Below, piece after piece: positions 23,683 through 36,617 of a DNA stretch of 64,000 nucleotides. Source of the stretch: Adiantum capillus-veneris (taxonomy: Eukaryota > Streptophyta > Polypodiopsida > Polypodiales > Pteridaceae); NCBI GenBank assembly GCA_014529385.2, contig CM043944.1, positions 178,220,240 through 178,284,239 on the forward strand. Reading direction: 5' to 3'. Position numbers and translations under genes: made by a program. Within the stretch, counting starts at the first letter, position 1. Every line of letters starts with the position of its first letter. A model generated the notes under the pieces. The model did not search any database. It saw nothing but the letters and a program-made list of their open reading frames with translations, and was not told the DNA's origin.

Positions 23683-24271
23683 GTAACGATCACGCGCCGA
23701 TTCAATTCATGGTGACAAAACAGTATGTGTATGCGATTCGTATGTAAGATTCAAAATTGCTACAAATTTTATTTTTGAACGTTGATTCTTGTTAACTGTG
23801 GTTGTTTTGTGTTAAGAAGAATATGATTAGTGTTTTGTGTGGCGTTTAATGATAATCAATTTAATCGTTGATTACGTTTTCTTGTTGATGACACCCTAAA
23901 CTTCATCTCAATTTTTCGGGGTGTTCTACTCAAAATTTGGAGAAACGAGAAAAGCGCAAGCGTCCGCGATTGTTTTTCTTATTTTGGCGTTAACTTTTTC
24001 GAGAATATTTAGCTTTTTGCTATTCGTATTGTGGCCGTCAATCTTGCGTCTCAAGCCACTCTATTTTGAGGACTCTTTTATTATTAACGTCTCCTTTACC
24101 CTGCCTTTTTGGGTGATGTCTCTCACATCTTTGGACGTTCCTTGAGCATCCTTCTTACGTTTATTGTTGACAGAACGCAGTCCTCATATCTCTTTCATTC
24201 TCAATTGCGGCCTTCACCATATATGGTGTGCAGATTCTCCAATCTTATCTTATACGTCTTCTCGCAACAAG
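23683..24271 (+). other. Untranslated leader of copia
   Basis: About 590 bp with no recognisable gag sequence. A 74-codon hydrophobic frame at 23,921 has no known motif. Confidence 0.5.
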
Positions 24272-25270
24272 ATATGGCTATGAATATTCTCGTCAACGGC
24301 TTTCCTTCTGGCTAGTGTTCTGCTCCTTCTTTCCAAGGTCAAGGGTTTCTAGGCTAGAAAGCAAAGATGTTGTTAATTCTTGAAGGTGATGAACTCTCCG
24401 ATGTTGTTCTTGGAAATCGTGTTTATCCGCCTTAGCCTGTTGATACGGATAATGATAATGTGCTTTATCACTGAAGGACCTATATTTGAAGATTGGAATG
24501 TTGCCTATACGGATTGGCAACGACGTGATAAAGCAGCTCGTCGGTATATTCTTTCTGCTCTTACTGATTCCCTTTTGCTTGATATGTATGAACTGCCTAC
24601 TTCCCACGACGTATGGAAGTACCTTATTGCAAACTTTCAGAAGAAATCTGTTACAGAAATACTTTATTTGAGAGGGTTTCTTAACAAGTTACAATATGAA
24701 GTTGGTACTGCCATGACGGGACATATTGAATCTTTCAAATCTATTATTAATCAACTTGTTGCTGCCGGTGATCCTGTTCCACAAAAGCAACTGATTACAC
24801 TTCTCCTTGATACGGTGAAGGACTCTTCTTATGATAACATTGTTACTATTCTCTCTAATAAAGATGGTCTTGATTTCGACCAAGCGTGCATGTCTTTAAT
24901 TGAATACTCTCTACGTCAAGAACGTCGTAATGTTGGTCACGATACAGCTATGATTTCACAAGAGGAGACCGAGTCACAACAGATGGAACGTGCTTTTTAT
25001 GCTCGAAGGCGTCCATTTCAATGAGGAAACCGCAGAGGTGGCCGTCGCGGTAATATTTTCTCTCGTCTCAAATTTCCTAATAAGCAATGTTCTTACTGCA
25101 ACAGAAATGTCCATACTAAAGATGATTGTTGGGCACTTCAATATGATGAAGAACACAATATTACCACAAAACAACCACGTTTATCTAGAGACTCTTCTTC
25201 TTCTTCTTGTGAATACTGTGGACGATCTGATCATTCCACTCATATGTGCTATAAGCGTCGATTCGACACA
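24272..25270 (+). pseudogene. copia gag with two zinc knuckles
   Basis: Starts at ATG 24,272 (MAMNILVNGFPSG) with early stops, then a good frame from about 24,480: FEDWNVAYTDWQRRDKAA, SHDVWKYLIANF and KLQYEVGTAM, the UBN2/Ty1-type gag core that forms the particle shell. After a stop at 25,022 the frame continues through two CCHC knuckles, CSYCNRNVHTKDDC and CEYCGRSDHSTHMC, about 40 residues apart. Plant copia gag usually carries one. Stops prevent function. Confidence 0.85.
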
Positions 25271-25329
25271 AATCGAAATAGAGCATATGCTACTAAACAT
25301 CGAAACAACATTGTACCAGAAACAAGTTG

Positions 25330-28300
25330 TGTCCTACGTTCAGTTGCTCCAGACAGAATACTTCATGTACGTGATGGATCACTTTTTATTGTCGATTCTG
25401 GTGCTACAGGAAATATGACATATCAGTCTAAGTGGCTCCATAACTATCATCCACTACCAGTCCAACGTGTTGTTTATCTTGCTGATGATACTACTTGTCA
25501 AGTAAAGGGTATTGGAAACTTATATCTTGGTACCTTATCTTCTTCCACTCGAATTTTGCGAGGAGTATTACATGTACGAGATCTTCAACGTAATCTTCTT
25601 TTAGTTTCTAGACTTGTTGATCTTGGTCTGTTTATTGGATTTGATCATACCAAATGCCGAATTGAGAAATATGGATAGACTATAGCCACTGCTCCCCGAA
25701 ACAGTAATTTGTTTGAACTCTCTCTCAACGATGCTGTAGCAAATGTTGTCACTGCTCCAGGTGATCATGATTGCAAAGTATGGCATCACTGTTTTGTTCA
25801 TACTAATTTCTCAAAACTCCTTGATCTTCAATGTCGTGATCTTGTTCATGGCATGGATCTTAAAGCCCATCCCCATATGGGAATTTGTGAATTTTGTGCT
25901 CTTGGGAAACACAATCATAAACCCTTTTCTCTTTCAAATACAACTCATTCTCATGACATATTGGATCTTGTTCATACTGATATATGTGGACCTCTACCTT
26001 CTTCGAGATCACAATATCGCTATATACTTCATTACTTTCATTGATGATTTCTCAAGGTATACGACTGTATTTCTACTTAGACAAAAATCTGAAGCCTTAT
26101 CTGTTTTCAAATAATTCCACAAGGCTGTGGAACTTCAAACTGGTCATCGCCTTAAGAAGCTTCGTAGTGACAATGGAGGTGAATATGTTTCTCGAGATTT
26201 TGTGGGTTACTGTGCTGACAGTGGAATTCATCATGAACACACTATTCCATATTCGCCTCAACAGAACGGCGTTGCTGAACAAAAGAATCGCACTATTATC
26301 AATGTTGTAAGATGTATGCTGATTCATTCTGGCTTATCTCGTGTTTTCTTGGCTGAAGCTACTTTGACAGCAGTATTTATTCAGAATCATCTTCCTACTA
26401 CTGCACCCTCTGGTAAGATACCCATCACAGCATGGATAGGTGACATTCCTTCTGTATCTCATTTTCGAACCTTTGGATGTATTTCTTATATTCATGTTCC
26501 CAAATAAAACACGAACAAAGCTTTATGCTCCTGGTCTTAAAGTTATTTTTATTGGATATTCTGACACTTCCAAAGGCTACAAATTCTATGACCCTTCCTC
26601 CAAGAAAGTAATTGTGAATCGTGATGCTACTTTTAACGAACAACTTATGGGAGGATCATGGTCCATGGATGATTCTGATGATACTAAATCATTGCTTCAG
26701 GCTTTTCCATTTCTTTCAGAAGATGAAACTCTTCCTATAGAGAAACTTCCCTCTTCACAACCATCCATTCTGAATGTTTCCAATGATGATATTGATATTT
26801 TTGTTGATCTGCCTATTGATTTTGAACATGGCTCATGTCATGTTTATGATGACGATATTGCTGATAATGCTTTTTCTACTTTTGAAGATCCTGTTACTTA
26901 TGATGAAGCTATCTCTTCACCACAAAAGGATCAATGGCAAGAGACTATGGAAGCAGAGTACGATTCTCTTATTTCTAAAGGTACATGGATACTAACTGAA
27001 TTACCTCCTGGTCGTACAACTATTAAATGTAAGTGGGTGTATAAGACAAAAGTAAAAGCAGATGGATCTTTTGACAAGTTCAAGGCGCGTTTAGTCGCAA
27101 AAGGTTACTCCCAAGTAGCTGGTGTCGATTATCAAGAGACTTTTTCACCAGTTGTTCGCATTACAAGTGTTCGAGTTTTATTGGCATTTGCTGTTCAATT
27201 TGATTTAGAAGCTCATCAAATGGATGTGTGAACTACTTTTCTTCATGGTGACTTGAAAGAGGAAATTTATATGGAACAACCAGAAGGGTTTGTTATTCCA
27301 GGTAAAGAAAACCTTGTTGCTCAACTCCATAAGGCACTATATGGTCTCAAACAAGCTTCGCGAGCCTGGTATACAAAATTTGATCTTTTTCTCACTTCTA
27401 AAGGATTCATCTCTTGCTCTTCAGACCCCAACTTATACATAAAATGCCAAGGTAGCAGTTTTGTGATTCTTGCTCTTTATGCGGATGATACCATCCTTGT
27501 TTCCAATGATTTGGGATTTCTTCAACAAGTGAAAAAGTTATTGTCTTCTGCATTTGATATGGTGGATCTTGGAGAGATTCACTCGTGTCTTGGCATTCAA
27601 ATCCAATGGAATCGTACAAAAGGTATTTTATTCCTTCGACAGTCAAAGTTTATTGCAGATACTATTCAAAAATTTGGTATGGAATCTGCACATTCAGCCA
27701 ACACACCTTGTCTTGCGAGCTCCACAAAGAACACTTCTCACAATGGCGGTCAACTTGTCACAAATCAACCTTATGCTAACTTGATTGGATGTCTTCAGTT
27801 TGTTGGCATGAACACTCGTCCTCATATTCTGTTTGCTGCTAATTATCTTGGACAACATCTTGCATGTCCTTCTCTTAAGCATTGGTCTGCTGCAAAGCGT
27901 GTATTGAAATACTTGAAAGGCACTACAAATTTTGATTTAGCCTATCAACGACAACTCACATCGGATTCTATGCAATCTCTTTCTCTTTTGGGCTACACAG
28001 ATGCAGACTGGGCAAGCTCACATTTATCTATGCGATCTATTAGTGGAAATTGCTTCTTTATAAATGGTTGTCTTGTTTCTTGGACCAGCAAGAAACAACG
28101 TTGTGTTGCAGTTTCTACGACTGAGTCAAAATATGTTGCGGCATCACTTGCAGCTCGTGAGTTAATTTGGCTTCGACAAATGCTGGTTGATATTGGTCAC
28201 TCTCCTCTTTCTAGCACACCCTTGCGGTGTGACAATCAAAGTGCTATTAGTCTTGCAAAAGACTATGTTCAACATAATAAGTCAAAGCACATTGCTGTCC

Positions 28301-28465
28301 ATTATCATTATGTCAGGTATGAAGTACGCAAAGGAACCATTATGGTTGAACACTCCAAGTGACCAGATGATTGCAGACATTTTGACCAAAGACCTCAACG
28401 AGTCACGTTTCATCCTCTTGCGCTCGGATCTTGGAGTTGCTTCGGCCTCACTCTTTCTAGATTAG
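25330..28465 (+). pseudogene. copia pol: protease, integrase, RT, RNase H
   Basis: Protease FIVDSGATGNMTY (about 25,387) with the catalytic DSGA. GAG-pre-integrase KVWHHCFVHTNFSKLLDL and CEFCALGKH (25,775-25,915). Integrase core: HTDICGPLP (25,975), RSDNGGEY (26,165), GVAEQKNRT (26,271), so all three acidic residues are kept, but a frameshift near 26,040 and a stop at 26,114 break it. RT: WVYKTKVKADGSF, then a stop at 27,229, and the catalytic YADD at about 27,480. RNase H: YTDADWASS, STTESKYVA (27,994-28,140) and HNKSKHIAVHYH. A stop at 28,360 truncates the end; the frame goes on to 28,463. A complete but disabled polyprotein. Confidence 0.95.
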
Positions 28466-28698
28466 CTTCTTTGCTATTGTAATAGCTTTGTACATATGAC
28501 ATTGTAATCTTTTAGGTACCATGCACTATGCACACTCCACATTTGCACATTGTGATCTCTAAGTCACTTGAATATTTGTACATAGATGCATAATTCACTT
28601 TCACATCATCATCGCTGGTTCATATTTTCACATTGTATAAGGGCTTGGGTTTTTCCCTTGAACTCCCCAAGGGTTTTTTCATCCAAAGGACCTTTGTT

Positions 28699-28708
28699 TG
28701 AGTGGGGG
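28699..28708 (+). promoter_or_regulatory. Polypurine tract of copia
   Basis: TGAGTGGGGG ends directly at the 3' LTR TGTTGGAG. Confidence 0.9.
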
Positions 28709-28816
28709 TGTTGGAGCTATATATGGTTCACTCTACTCAACTTGGTCTCACCTATATATTTGTATATTGTCCTCAATATGAATCAGTCTTTGGGAGCGTA
28801 TATGGTGTGTCTCTTG

Positions 28817-28882
<66 letters not shown>

Positions 28883-28891
28883 ATCTCAACA
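28709..28891 (+). repeat. 3' LTR of copia with expanded (CT)n
   Basis: 183 bp, 44 bp longer than the 5' LTR. Nearly all the excess is in the CT run (about 28,820-28,880), so the microsatellite changed length after insertion. Confidence 0.95.
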
Positions 28892-28896
28892 TCTAT
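28892..28896. repeat. Target-site duplication of copia, right
   Basis: TCTAT, identical to 23,526-23,530. Confidence 0.9.
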
Positions 28897-29870
28897 ATGG
28901 TCGCCAGCTCCTCCCAAGAGGAAACAGTTAACCCATAGTCCTTCTCCTCCTTACTCCAAAAGGGAAGAGAGGAACAAAGGAAGAAAGAGGCAAGAAAGAG
29001 GTCACCCTCTTGTCCTTCTTCTTCACCAACGGGTAACCCATATTCCTTCTTGTTACTCCAAAAGGAAAGAGAGAAAATAAAGGAAGAAAGAGGTCACCCT
29101 CTTCTCCTTCTTCACCTTCCTCCTCTTTCAACGAAAGCAACATCTATTCTCCTAGAGAATACAACAGGAGAGGACATCGCAAAATATACCCTGCATCGAG
29201 AAGGTCCCAAAAGCTCAAGAAATTCAAAGAGGGAGGAAAGAGTATGTCTTTTCTCACCTATGATGACACCTTTGGTACCACCGACAAAGTACTGTCCTTC
29301 ATCCAACAATTTGATGCGGCCTTTGGAGACGAGGGTTTCATAGATTCCTCCAAGCTATGCCATGTACCTATACACTTCCAAAAATCTGCTCGTTAATGGT
29401 GGGATAGCCTTTGTGGAAAAAGAAAAGCCCTAAAGATATGGAAAACTCTACAAGTTTTCATCATGAAGCAATTCCTTGCAAGGGATGCAAAGGACAAAGT
29501 GCTTACCAAATGGTGTAGTTTGAAGCTTCTTTTCAATGATTCTATCCACAAATATGTGGACAAGTTTTGGGATTTACATCTCAAGGCTATTGTCTTTCAA
29601 AAGATTGACTTTGTCGACGAAAAGAAACAATTCTATGCAGGGTTACCTGAAGACATGGCTGAGTATGTCAACTCTCAATGGCCTGGTTCTATCACTAAAG
29701 TAATCCACCACACTATAGTTTCTTTGTGCATGAATTTCAAACAAGGGTCTAGAAGGAATGCCAAGCCCATGGAAAGCAAAGACAAAAGTGATGCAAAGGG
29801 GAAAAACAATCCCAAAATTCTCCCTACTAGGCAATTTTAACAACAACAACAATAGCAATCGGTCCAAGGA
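28897..29870 (+). pseudogene. gypsy-1 gag, main part
   Basis: A basic Ser/Pro/Arg region contains an internal duplication (PYSKREERN, CYSKRKERK). The capsid core follows from about 29,215: KKFKEGGKSMSFLTYDDTFG, SFIQQFDAAFGDE, a stop at 29,395, WWDSLCGKRKALKIW, then KQFLARDAKDKVLTKW and KYVDKFWDLHLKA. This is the Retrotrans_gag fold that packages element RNA. The expected zinc knuckle near 29,960 is degenerate (only GHGYRFCPKR remains). Confidence 0.8.
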
Positions 29871-30446
29871 GAAGGGATTTTACAAAGGTAAAAGTAAACT
29901 CTCTCCTAAAGAGCTAGAATATATTTTATCACAAATGATTCAAGTGTGGGAGCAAGGACATGGCTACCGTTTTTGCCCCAAAAGAAATGCCTACAATGAG
30001 ACTCTTAGAGCTTCAACCATCAAAGCTCCAAAAGAGGATACTCATTTCAAAGGATCACCTCTATCCTATGCTTGGGGAAAGGTAAGGGAGCATGATGTCT
30101 TCATCTTGTTTGACCCTCGCTGTACTCACAACTTCATATCAACGGAGTTGGCCACTAAGTTGGGCATTCAAGCATTTAAGATGGGAGATACTGTAACTGT
30201 CGATGGAGTTTTCAAGGGACACCTAGCCTCTATTACTCCCTTGATTGGGAAGTTGACACTTCATGTCCAAAGATACGTCGATAAAGAAGACTTTTTAATC
30301 TCTCCTCTCCAACATGAGGATTCTATTCTAGGGGCACCATGGTTCAACCACATATCTTCCAACATGAAGCTCCTTGAAAGGAGAATCTACTTCACTTATA
30401 GACAAAAAAACATGTATATAGATGCTAATGAGTCTTGTTGTACTAT
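29871..30446 (+). pseudogene. gypsy-1 protease region, cut by CACTA
   Basis: WGKVREHDVFILFDPRCTHN: the catalytic motif is DPRCTHNFIS where gypsy elements have D-S/P-G-(A/S)-THNFIS, so the Gly is changed. ILGAPWFNHI is the second protease motif. The frame runs into the CACTA end. Without the insertion, ...ESCCTI joins PLINSSAFDKS in the same frame at 41,116. Confidence 0.8.
30444..30446. repeat. Target-site duplication of CACTA, left
   Basis: TAT before CACTATG, repeated at 41,113-41,115. Confidence 0.8.
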
Positions 30447-30504
30447 CACTATGAAAATCTCCAAGTGTTTACCGCGTTGTTTTACCGTGTTTTGTAGAGA
30501 GAAG

Positions 30505-31530
30505 GTGTAAATTCAATGAGAGAAAGGAGAGAGAGGAGGACGGGGGGTTGTTTTTCTGTGTTTAAAGTATTATTACGACTTTATCCGTTGTTATTACCGC
30601 ACTCATTATTGTCGTTATATTTGTTGTCCAAATTTAGCTCCTAAACTTTCAAATTCTGGCTTAACCCCCCCCCCCCCCCCCCCTCCCAATTCAAATTTTG
30701 GTGTTTCTCTCCTCTCAATAAAAAATAAAGAATATTGTATATAGTTTTCAAATATAAAAAAGAAGAGAAATAAAGAGAGAGAGAGAAAGAGAAAGAGGGG
30801 GGAGAAGGAGGCGGGGGATATAAGGCCCGGTTCAGACGCTGCGATGGAAATGCTTCCCACAGGGGCGTCTAAGCTGGGTGGCAAAAGCCTATTTGTAGCA
30901 GCAGGTATCATCTTCCTCCGGGCCTGCCAGCACCCCCCTCGAAAGAGCTGCTGGTCTCTCTCTCCACCTCTCTCTATTTTTTGCACTTCTTCCTCCAACA
31001 CCGTTCAGACAAGTTGGCGATAGACCTGCAGAAAGCCTTTCTTCCTCCATCCTCGTCTGAACTCAGCGTAAGATTACCCTTGGTTACAACTAAAATAATC
31101 ATTTTCAATTGATTAACATAATTGAGCATATTCTCAAATCTAAAGAGAGGAAGAGGAGGGAGAGAGAGGTGAATGGATTACATGACCAAAAAACTTCATA
31201 ACTGCAAAATGTTTATGAATCATCTCCCAAAAGATCTCTACATGAAGCATCATCCAGTTCTAAGCCCATGGCTCCTAAATCAATAAAGAGAGAAATGAAA
31301 TTGTCATTGTGGATGCATTGCCAGCTTCATCATCTTCGAGTTCGTCATCCTCCATCTCATCATCTTCATCATCATGACAATCATCCTTGCTAAAACTTGC
31401 TGCCGCCCGGACTTGATTCATCGACCTCCCTCTCCTCTGTTTCCACTTCATTAGTGGAAAAAATGGTTCTCCCCCGAGGTATTACGGGAATTACAAACCA
31501 AAGTTGTGGCTGGTGGATTGTTGGGATATA
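30505..31530. other. CACTA left subterminal region
   Basis: No gene. Includes a C19 tract (30,665-30,683), a GA-rich run and the beginning of sequence 3' to the minus-strand transposase. Confidence 0.5.
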
Positions 31531-31536
31531 GATGAC

Positions 31537-34500
31537 CTATAAATATAAGCTCAAAGTGAGTAACATCGGTATAACTAAAGCTACAACAAGTAAATAAGAA
31601 TAAACAAGGTACATGTCACTCACTTGCTCACAATTGCGCGGTAAAACTAAATTGTCATACCTCCCTGTGTGATGCGCACTAGAGCCCGCCATGTAGAGGC
31701 CATTCTCATGTCGTCTAGACACAATTGCAAACCACTTGCACTCAAAATGAAGCTATGAAAGGTTCTAAAATGAACCTTTAGTATCCTTTCAATAGTTCCA
31801 CAATACCTGGCTTCATCACCGTCTGTGTCAAAGTTACCCATGATGGCACAATCCATGGTGGTTCTACGCTTGTCAATGTGGCGCGTACGAAAGTGGTGAC
31901 CCTTTGACCACATAGAGTTAAAGAAAAGGCACTACAAAATACAAAAATATATTAATTTATCAAATACATATTAAAGATAATTTCAAGAAATAGCGAGACA
32001 ATATGGTTTAGGTATATGAGTACTCTACCTTTGGTACGCAACCTCGTGCATACTGCCATTCTTTGTTGGTGATGTCTTCTCCGCACGCTTTTGCCTCGGT
32101 CATTCTCTCATGAATCCACTCTGCACTAATGAGATCTGGGAAACATGCAAGGTGTCTAGGCACTAGGGGGGACCTCCTTCCTCCATGTGCTTGCTTCCAT
32201 GCTTCCCTCTCTTGCAAATGCCTAGCCTTTGCCACTGTCCACAAGTCCACCCACTTGGTCATAATCTTTGCATTGAGAATGCAAAAGTTATCGACCACTT
32301 GGGCTAGATTCATATCCATGTTAAGTAGTTTCCCCTTTCCACTTGTCAAGTGTGAAGTCATCCTTGAATCTTCCTCGTTTGACCACATGCGAGGCATTGA
32401 AGGATGAACTTGTGCCAAATACTCTGTTATGTAAACAAATGCCTCTTGAACAATCCACCCTTTGGCCATACATGCCTCTGGTTGAGACCGTAGCCGCACA
32501 AAATCTTTGAGAGTCTTTAGAAACCTCTCTAAGGAGAACATCCATCGTGCGTGCACTACTCCACATATAGCTATCTCCTCCACCACGTGAACCAATAGGT
32601 GAATTTGACTAAGAAGGACCAATCGAGGAAATGCATCTTCAATGGCACACATAGTTTCTGTTGCAAGTGTTTGAGCAGCAAGGATAGAATCTATTTTGAT
32701 TTCCTTGGAGCTCACAAATCTGCAAGAAAATACACAAGGATGCATAAGTGCTAGTTGAAATTATTGTGTACATAAAAAAGGTGTAGTTGAGTGGAGTCTT
32801 GTGGTGTACCTTACTAGCTCTCCTCATTCAAAAATAGTGTCCCTGACTTTCTTGTCCCTGCATATACACATACTCACCGGCAGAATGAACTACAATGTAA
32901 ATCAAGGAAAGGAAAAGTGAGTGATAGTCATACACATAAACTATATATAGAATAGTGAGTATGAAGATTACCTGAAGCATCTTGTGCCAATCGTGGGACT
33001 TCCACCCATACAACTGAACTCTTCCACCCTTCTTCGCTTTTGTGAAAGCTCCCTTTATTGACCTCATGTATCCTGTTGGTGTGCAAATAGAGGCGATGGT
33101 ATCCTTCACCTTGTCTAATTATTCTTTTTCTAGCATCCATGGTGCTTTAGGAAGCACAATCTTTCCATTTGGGGCACGCCATGGAGTGGCAGAGGTGGGG
33201 AGAGGTTTTAAAAGCCTCAAATCCTCCCTCGCACCCAAAGAGTCCTTCTTGCCAATAATGTGGTCCCATAGTGTTTGGGCTACATTCTTGAATATGTGCA
33301 TGGGATCCAAGAGGTGTTGTAATTTTTAAGTCCTTCAAATATGGAAGCCTTAAAAATATGGAATACCTTGACATATCTTTTGGTGGAGGACATGGAGCCG
33401 GATTGTTGTTGTGGTGTTCCTCCCAAATGGTTGCCCAATCTGCCATTGTGAGATTTAAAGGAGCCTTCCCATTTGTTGGAGCCTTGTGCTTGTTATGCCC
33501 TTGGGGTAAGAAATGATCGTTGTTTGGATAGATTACCTTGCGCAAGGAATCTCACCTCTCCGTCACCAACGGTCGCCTGCAAGTAGGACATGCATTATGC
33601 CCTGATCTGGACAACCCTGCATACATATCATATGGTAAGAGAGATGAGTGAACTAAAGTGAGCTAAAGGAAGAGAGGGAATGAGGGAAAGAGAGATAGAG
33701 GACAGGGGGTTACCAAAAATCTCTCCAACCCCAGGATAGTCGTGCATAGTCCACATAAGGATTCCCCTCACTTGAGCCTCTCTCCCCCCCTTTACAAGTG
33801 AGACATCGACAATAGGAATGCCTCTCCATAACTCCTCAATGAGGGACTCGAGGTAAATGTCAATATTTGACACTTTGTACTTACCTCGCACAAGCAAGGA
33901 AAGAAGTATATTGCCCTTCTTGGTTGTCTCCCATGGTGGAATATTGTAGTTGACGATCACCACATGCCAGGAGCTCCATGAACTAGACTTAGTGCCGAAG
34001 GGGTTGACACCATCACTTGCTAACCCAAGCCTCAAGTGTCAAGGCTCCAACCCAAACTTTGGCCATTGAGTTTTGATGTGCCTCCATGCAGGTGAATCGG
34101 CAGGGACACACATCATTCCATCATTTGAGCAATGGTTTCCGTGCCATGCAAGAAGTTCCATGATAGGTCTCCTCTTAAACATGTGTTGGATGCGAGGGAT
34201 TAATGAAAAATGTCTTAATACCTTGCTGGGTAGGTGTGCCCCGCTCACACATGTCTTGTATCGTTCCTCCCCGCACACAGGACATGAGGTAGCATGTGCA
34301 TGCTCATTGCGATATAGCATGCAATCATTGACGCACGCATGGATGCGCTCATACTCCATTCCAAGTGCAGTGACATACGATCTAGCTCGTGGAGGATCTG
34401 GAGGCATGTGGTGATCTTCTCGAAACATTTTGGCCATTAAACTACAACAAACATACATATTAGTATAATTCCTAGAAGACGACACCATAAAGAGAGAGGG

Positions 34501-35143
34501 AGAGAGTATATAAAAGCCACATTCCATACTTACAGAAGTAGTGCATCAACACTTGAATTACTCCAACCGAATTTTGCTTGCAATTTGAGTACTTCCAATG
34601 ATGCTCGGAGCACTGAGTACCATGCACCATCGTAAAGAGGTGTTCAGGTACTCGTCATCAATCTATCCTCCGTTTTGGCAGCCCGTTTAGTGCAAAGCTG
34701 ACAATGCTCTTCGCACACGTCATGCTCATTAACTAGTAACTCATTACACATGTCAAACATGTACTCATCCTCTACCTCAAAGTGCGACGAGACGTCGTAG
34801 GAGCTGTCGACGTAGAGCCAAAGGGAGGATCACCATGCGGTGCACCCAAATCACCCAGTTGCTCTTGCCTTTGCCGTTCGGCCTTGTGTGTCAGTGCACC
34901 ACCACCGAACACAGACCAATGGGGCACCTCCTCAAGCGACGTGTAAGTCGTGCTATCATCTCTCCGAGCATTTTTTTGAGGATGCCAAAGCCCTTTGTTC
35001 TCCACGTGCTCCAAAGCAATGCGCCTCAAGCAAGTAATTGCCCTTTTGCACTTGGCGCAAGGACAAGGTAGTTTTTCCTTGAGCCAACAATCTTTCTTTG
35101 GCCCTCCAGGAGGACCACGATCATCCCATTTGATGTCCTGCAC
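31537..35143 (-). CDS. TNP2-like CACTA transposase (several exons, damaged)
   Basis: Read from 35,143 down. N-terminal zinc region with CPCAKCKRA (Transpos_assoc type). KLQAKFGWSNSSVDALL near 34,580. Transposase_21 core at 34,527-33,120 with CPVCGEERYK, HMFKRRPIMELLAWH, LGLASDGVNPFGTKSSSWS, YNIPPWETTKKGNILLSLLV and DPMHIFKNVAQTLWDHIIG. SHDWHKMLQ ends at a donor (GTAATC, about 32,970); a short exon FILPV...DKKVRDTIFE near 32,890-32,815 follows; a TTTTCTTGCAG acceptor at about 32,720 opens the DUF4218 part (HLLVHVVEEIAICGVVHARW). The DUF4216 part is at 31,913-31,640. It would bind the ends and cut/join DNA. Stops (TGA in the short exon, others in the core) and two phase changes suggest loss of function, though unrecognised introns may explain some. 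Confidence 0.85.
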
Positions 35144-35149
35144 ACTTGA

Positions 35150-36075
35150 AAGGTTGTTTCTTTAGTCGTGTCCTAAAAAATAAATAATTAGAAAAACACT
35201 TAATTCCATTAGAAAAAATAACATATAGTTAAAGTCAAAGGGAATAAATGACAATGAGTGTGAAACTTATTTTTTAACTAAAAGAGATTTTGAAAAATTC
35301 AATTAATAAACATTTAAAACTAATACAAAATAAAGTATTCATAAAAAATAAAAATCTTCATCAAAAAACTCAAAAGGCTAAAAAATGAAATAATGTACAG
35401 CTAAGGCTAGAGGGGTGGTTTGTACCCCCCCCCACCCCCGCAACCTTGGATTTGCATGTATCCATTTGAAATGACTGGCCGCGGTAATATGGATGGTAAT
35501 AGGAGCGGTAATAGCTGCTATAATAACTGGCACCTAAAAAAGGAAAGAAGGAAGAGTATGCCGCATTTTTGCAGCATACCCTTCGTTCTTGCTCTTCGCC
35601 ATCGCTCCCAAGCTTCCCCCGCCCCTCCCCCACCCCCCATCTCCCTACCCTCTCTCTCTTTCAATAAGCCTCCCCCCCATCCCCCCACCTCTCCCTTCCC
35701 CCCCTCTCCTTCTCCAAGGTTCTCAAGTTTTGTCGAAGAGGGTTTCGTCCAAGTTTCGGCAAGGGGGTATTCCGCCATCTTCTTTGGAAGCTCAACCTAT
35801 TCGAAGCTCAACCATGCTACAAAAAGAGGTAAACACAAAAGCACATCCTCCCTCTCTCCCTTTTGTTTTCTACTACATACACACACACATTAAAAAAATA
35901 GAGAAAATAGAGAATCCATTATAACAAACCTAGTTCATTAGGAAATGTTTCGTACGGCTTGTTTGGAATGGTTGCTTTGCTAAGCACGTTTGAAAATGGT
36001 TGCTTTGCTATGCACGTTTGAAAAACGATTGATTTGTCATGCATGTTTTGAAAATGATTGTTTGGATAGTGTTAG
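35150..36075. other. Upstream region of the TNP2-like gene
   Basis: AT-rich then C-rich sequence. Words such as CCGCGGTAATATGG near 35,479 resemble the CACTA end words. Pro/Ser-rich frames here are low-complexity artefacts. Confidence 0.4.
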
Positions 36076-36473
36076 ATGAAATAGAGAGAGAGAAAGAGAT
36101 AAATGGAGAGAGAGAGTGAGAGATTTAAAGAGAGAGAGAGAGAGAGAGAGAGAGAAATGTTAGATAGAGAGAGAAATAGATAAAGAAAGGGAGAGAGGGA
36201 GAGAAATGTTAAATATAGAGAGGTAAATGTTAGATAGAGAGAGAGAAATAGATAAAGAGGGAGAGAGTGAGAGAGAAAGAGGGATAGAGGTAGATAAATA
36301 GAGAGAGAGAGAGAGAGATTTAAAGAGAGGGAGAGAAATGTTAGATAAAGAGAGATAAATGTTAGAGAGAGAGAGAGAGAGAGAGATAAATAGATAAAGA
36401 GGGAGAGAAATGTTAGATAGAGAGAGAAATAGATAAAGAGAGTGAGAGAGAAAGAGGGATAGAGGTAGATAAT

Positions 36474-36509
<36 letters not shown>

Positions 36510-36513
36510 TAAA

Positions 36514-36550
<37 letters not shown>

Positions 36551-36568
36551 TAGCACAATAGGGAAAGA

Positions 36569-36617
<49 letters not shown>

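Larger units (their letters stand above)
23531..28891 (+). mobile_element. Ty1/copia retrotransposon, complete with LTRs and TSD
   Basis: 5,361 bp with short LTRs ending TGTTG...CAACA, a Met-type primer site, gag-protease-integrase-RT-RNase H in copia order, a polypurine tract (GAGTGGGGG) and a 5-bp target duplication. Inserted in gypsy-1 gag, so younger than gypsy-1. Outside the CT tract the LTRs differ at about five positions in about 120, and pol has several stops, so it is not recent. Confidence 0.95.

Noticed and set aside
32814-32900. 12-base microexon (FILP) in the TNP2-like gene
   Set aside because: The sequence reads through in frame from FILPV to DKKVRDTIFE, so one short exon explains it better than two.
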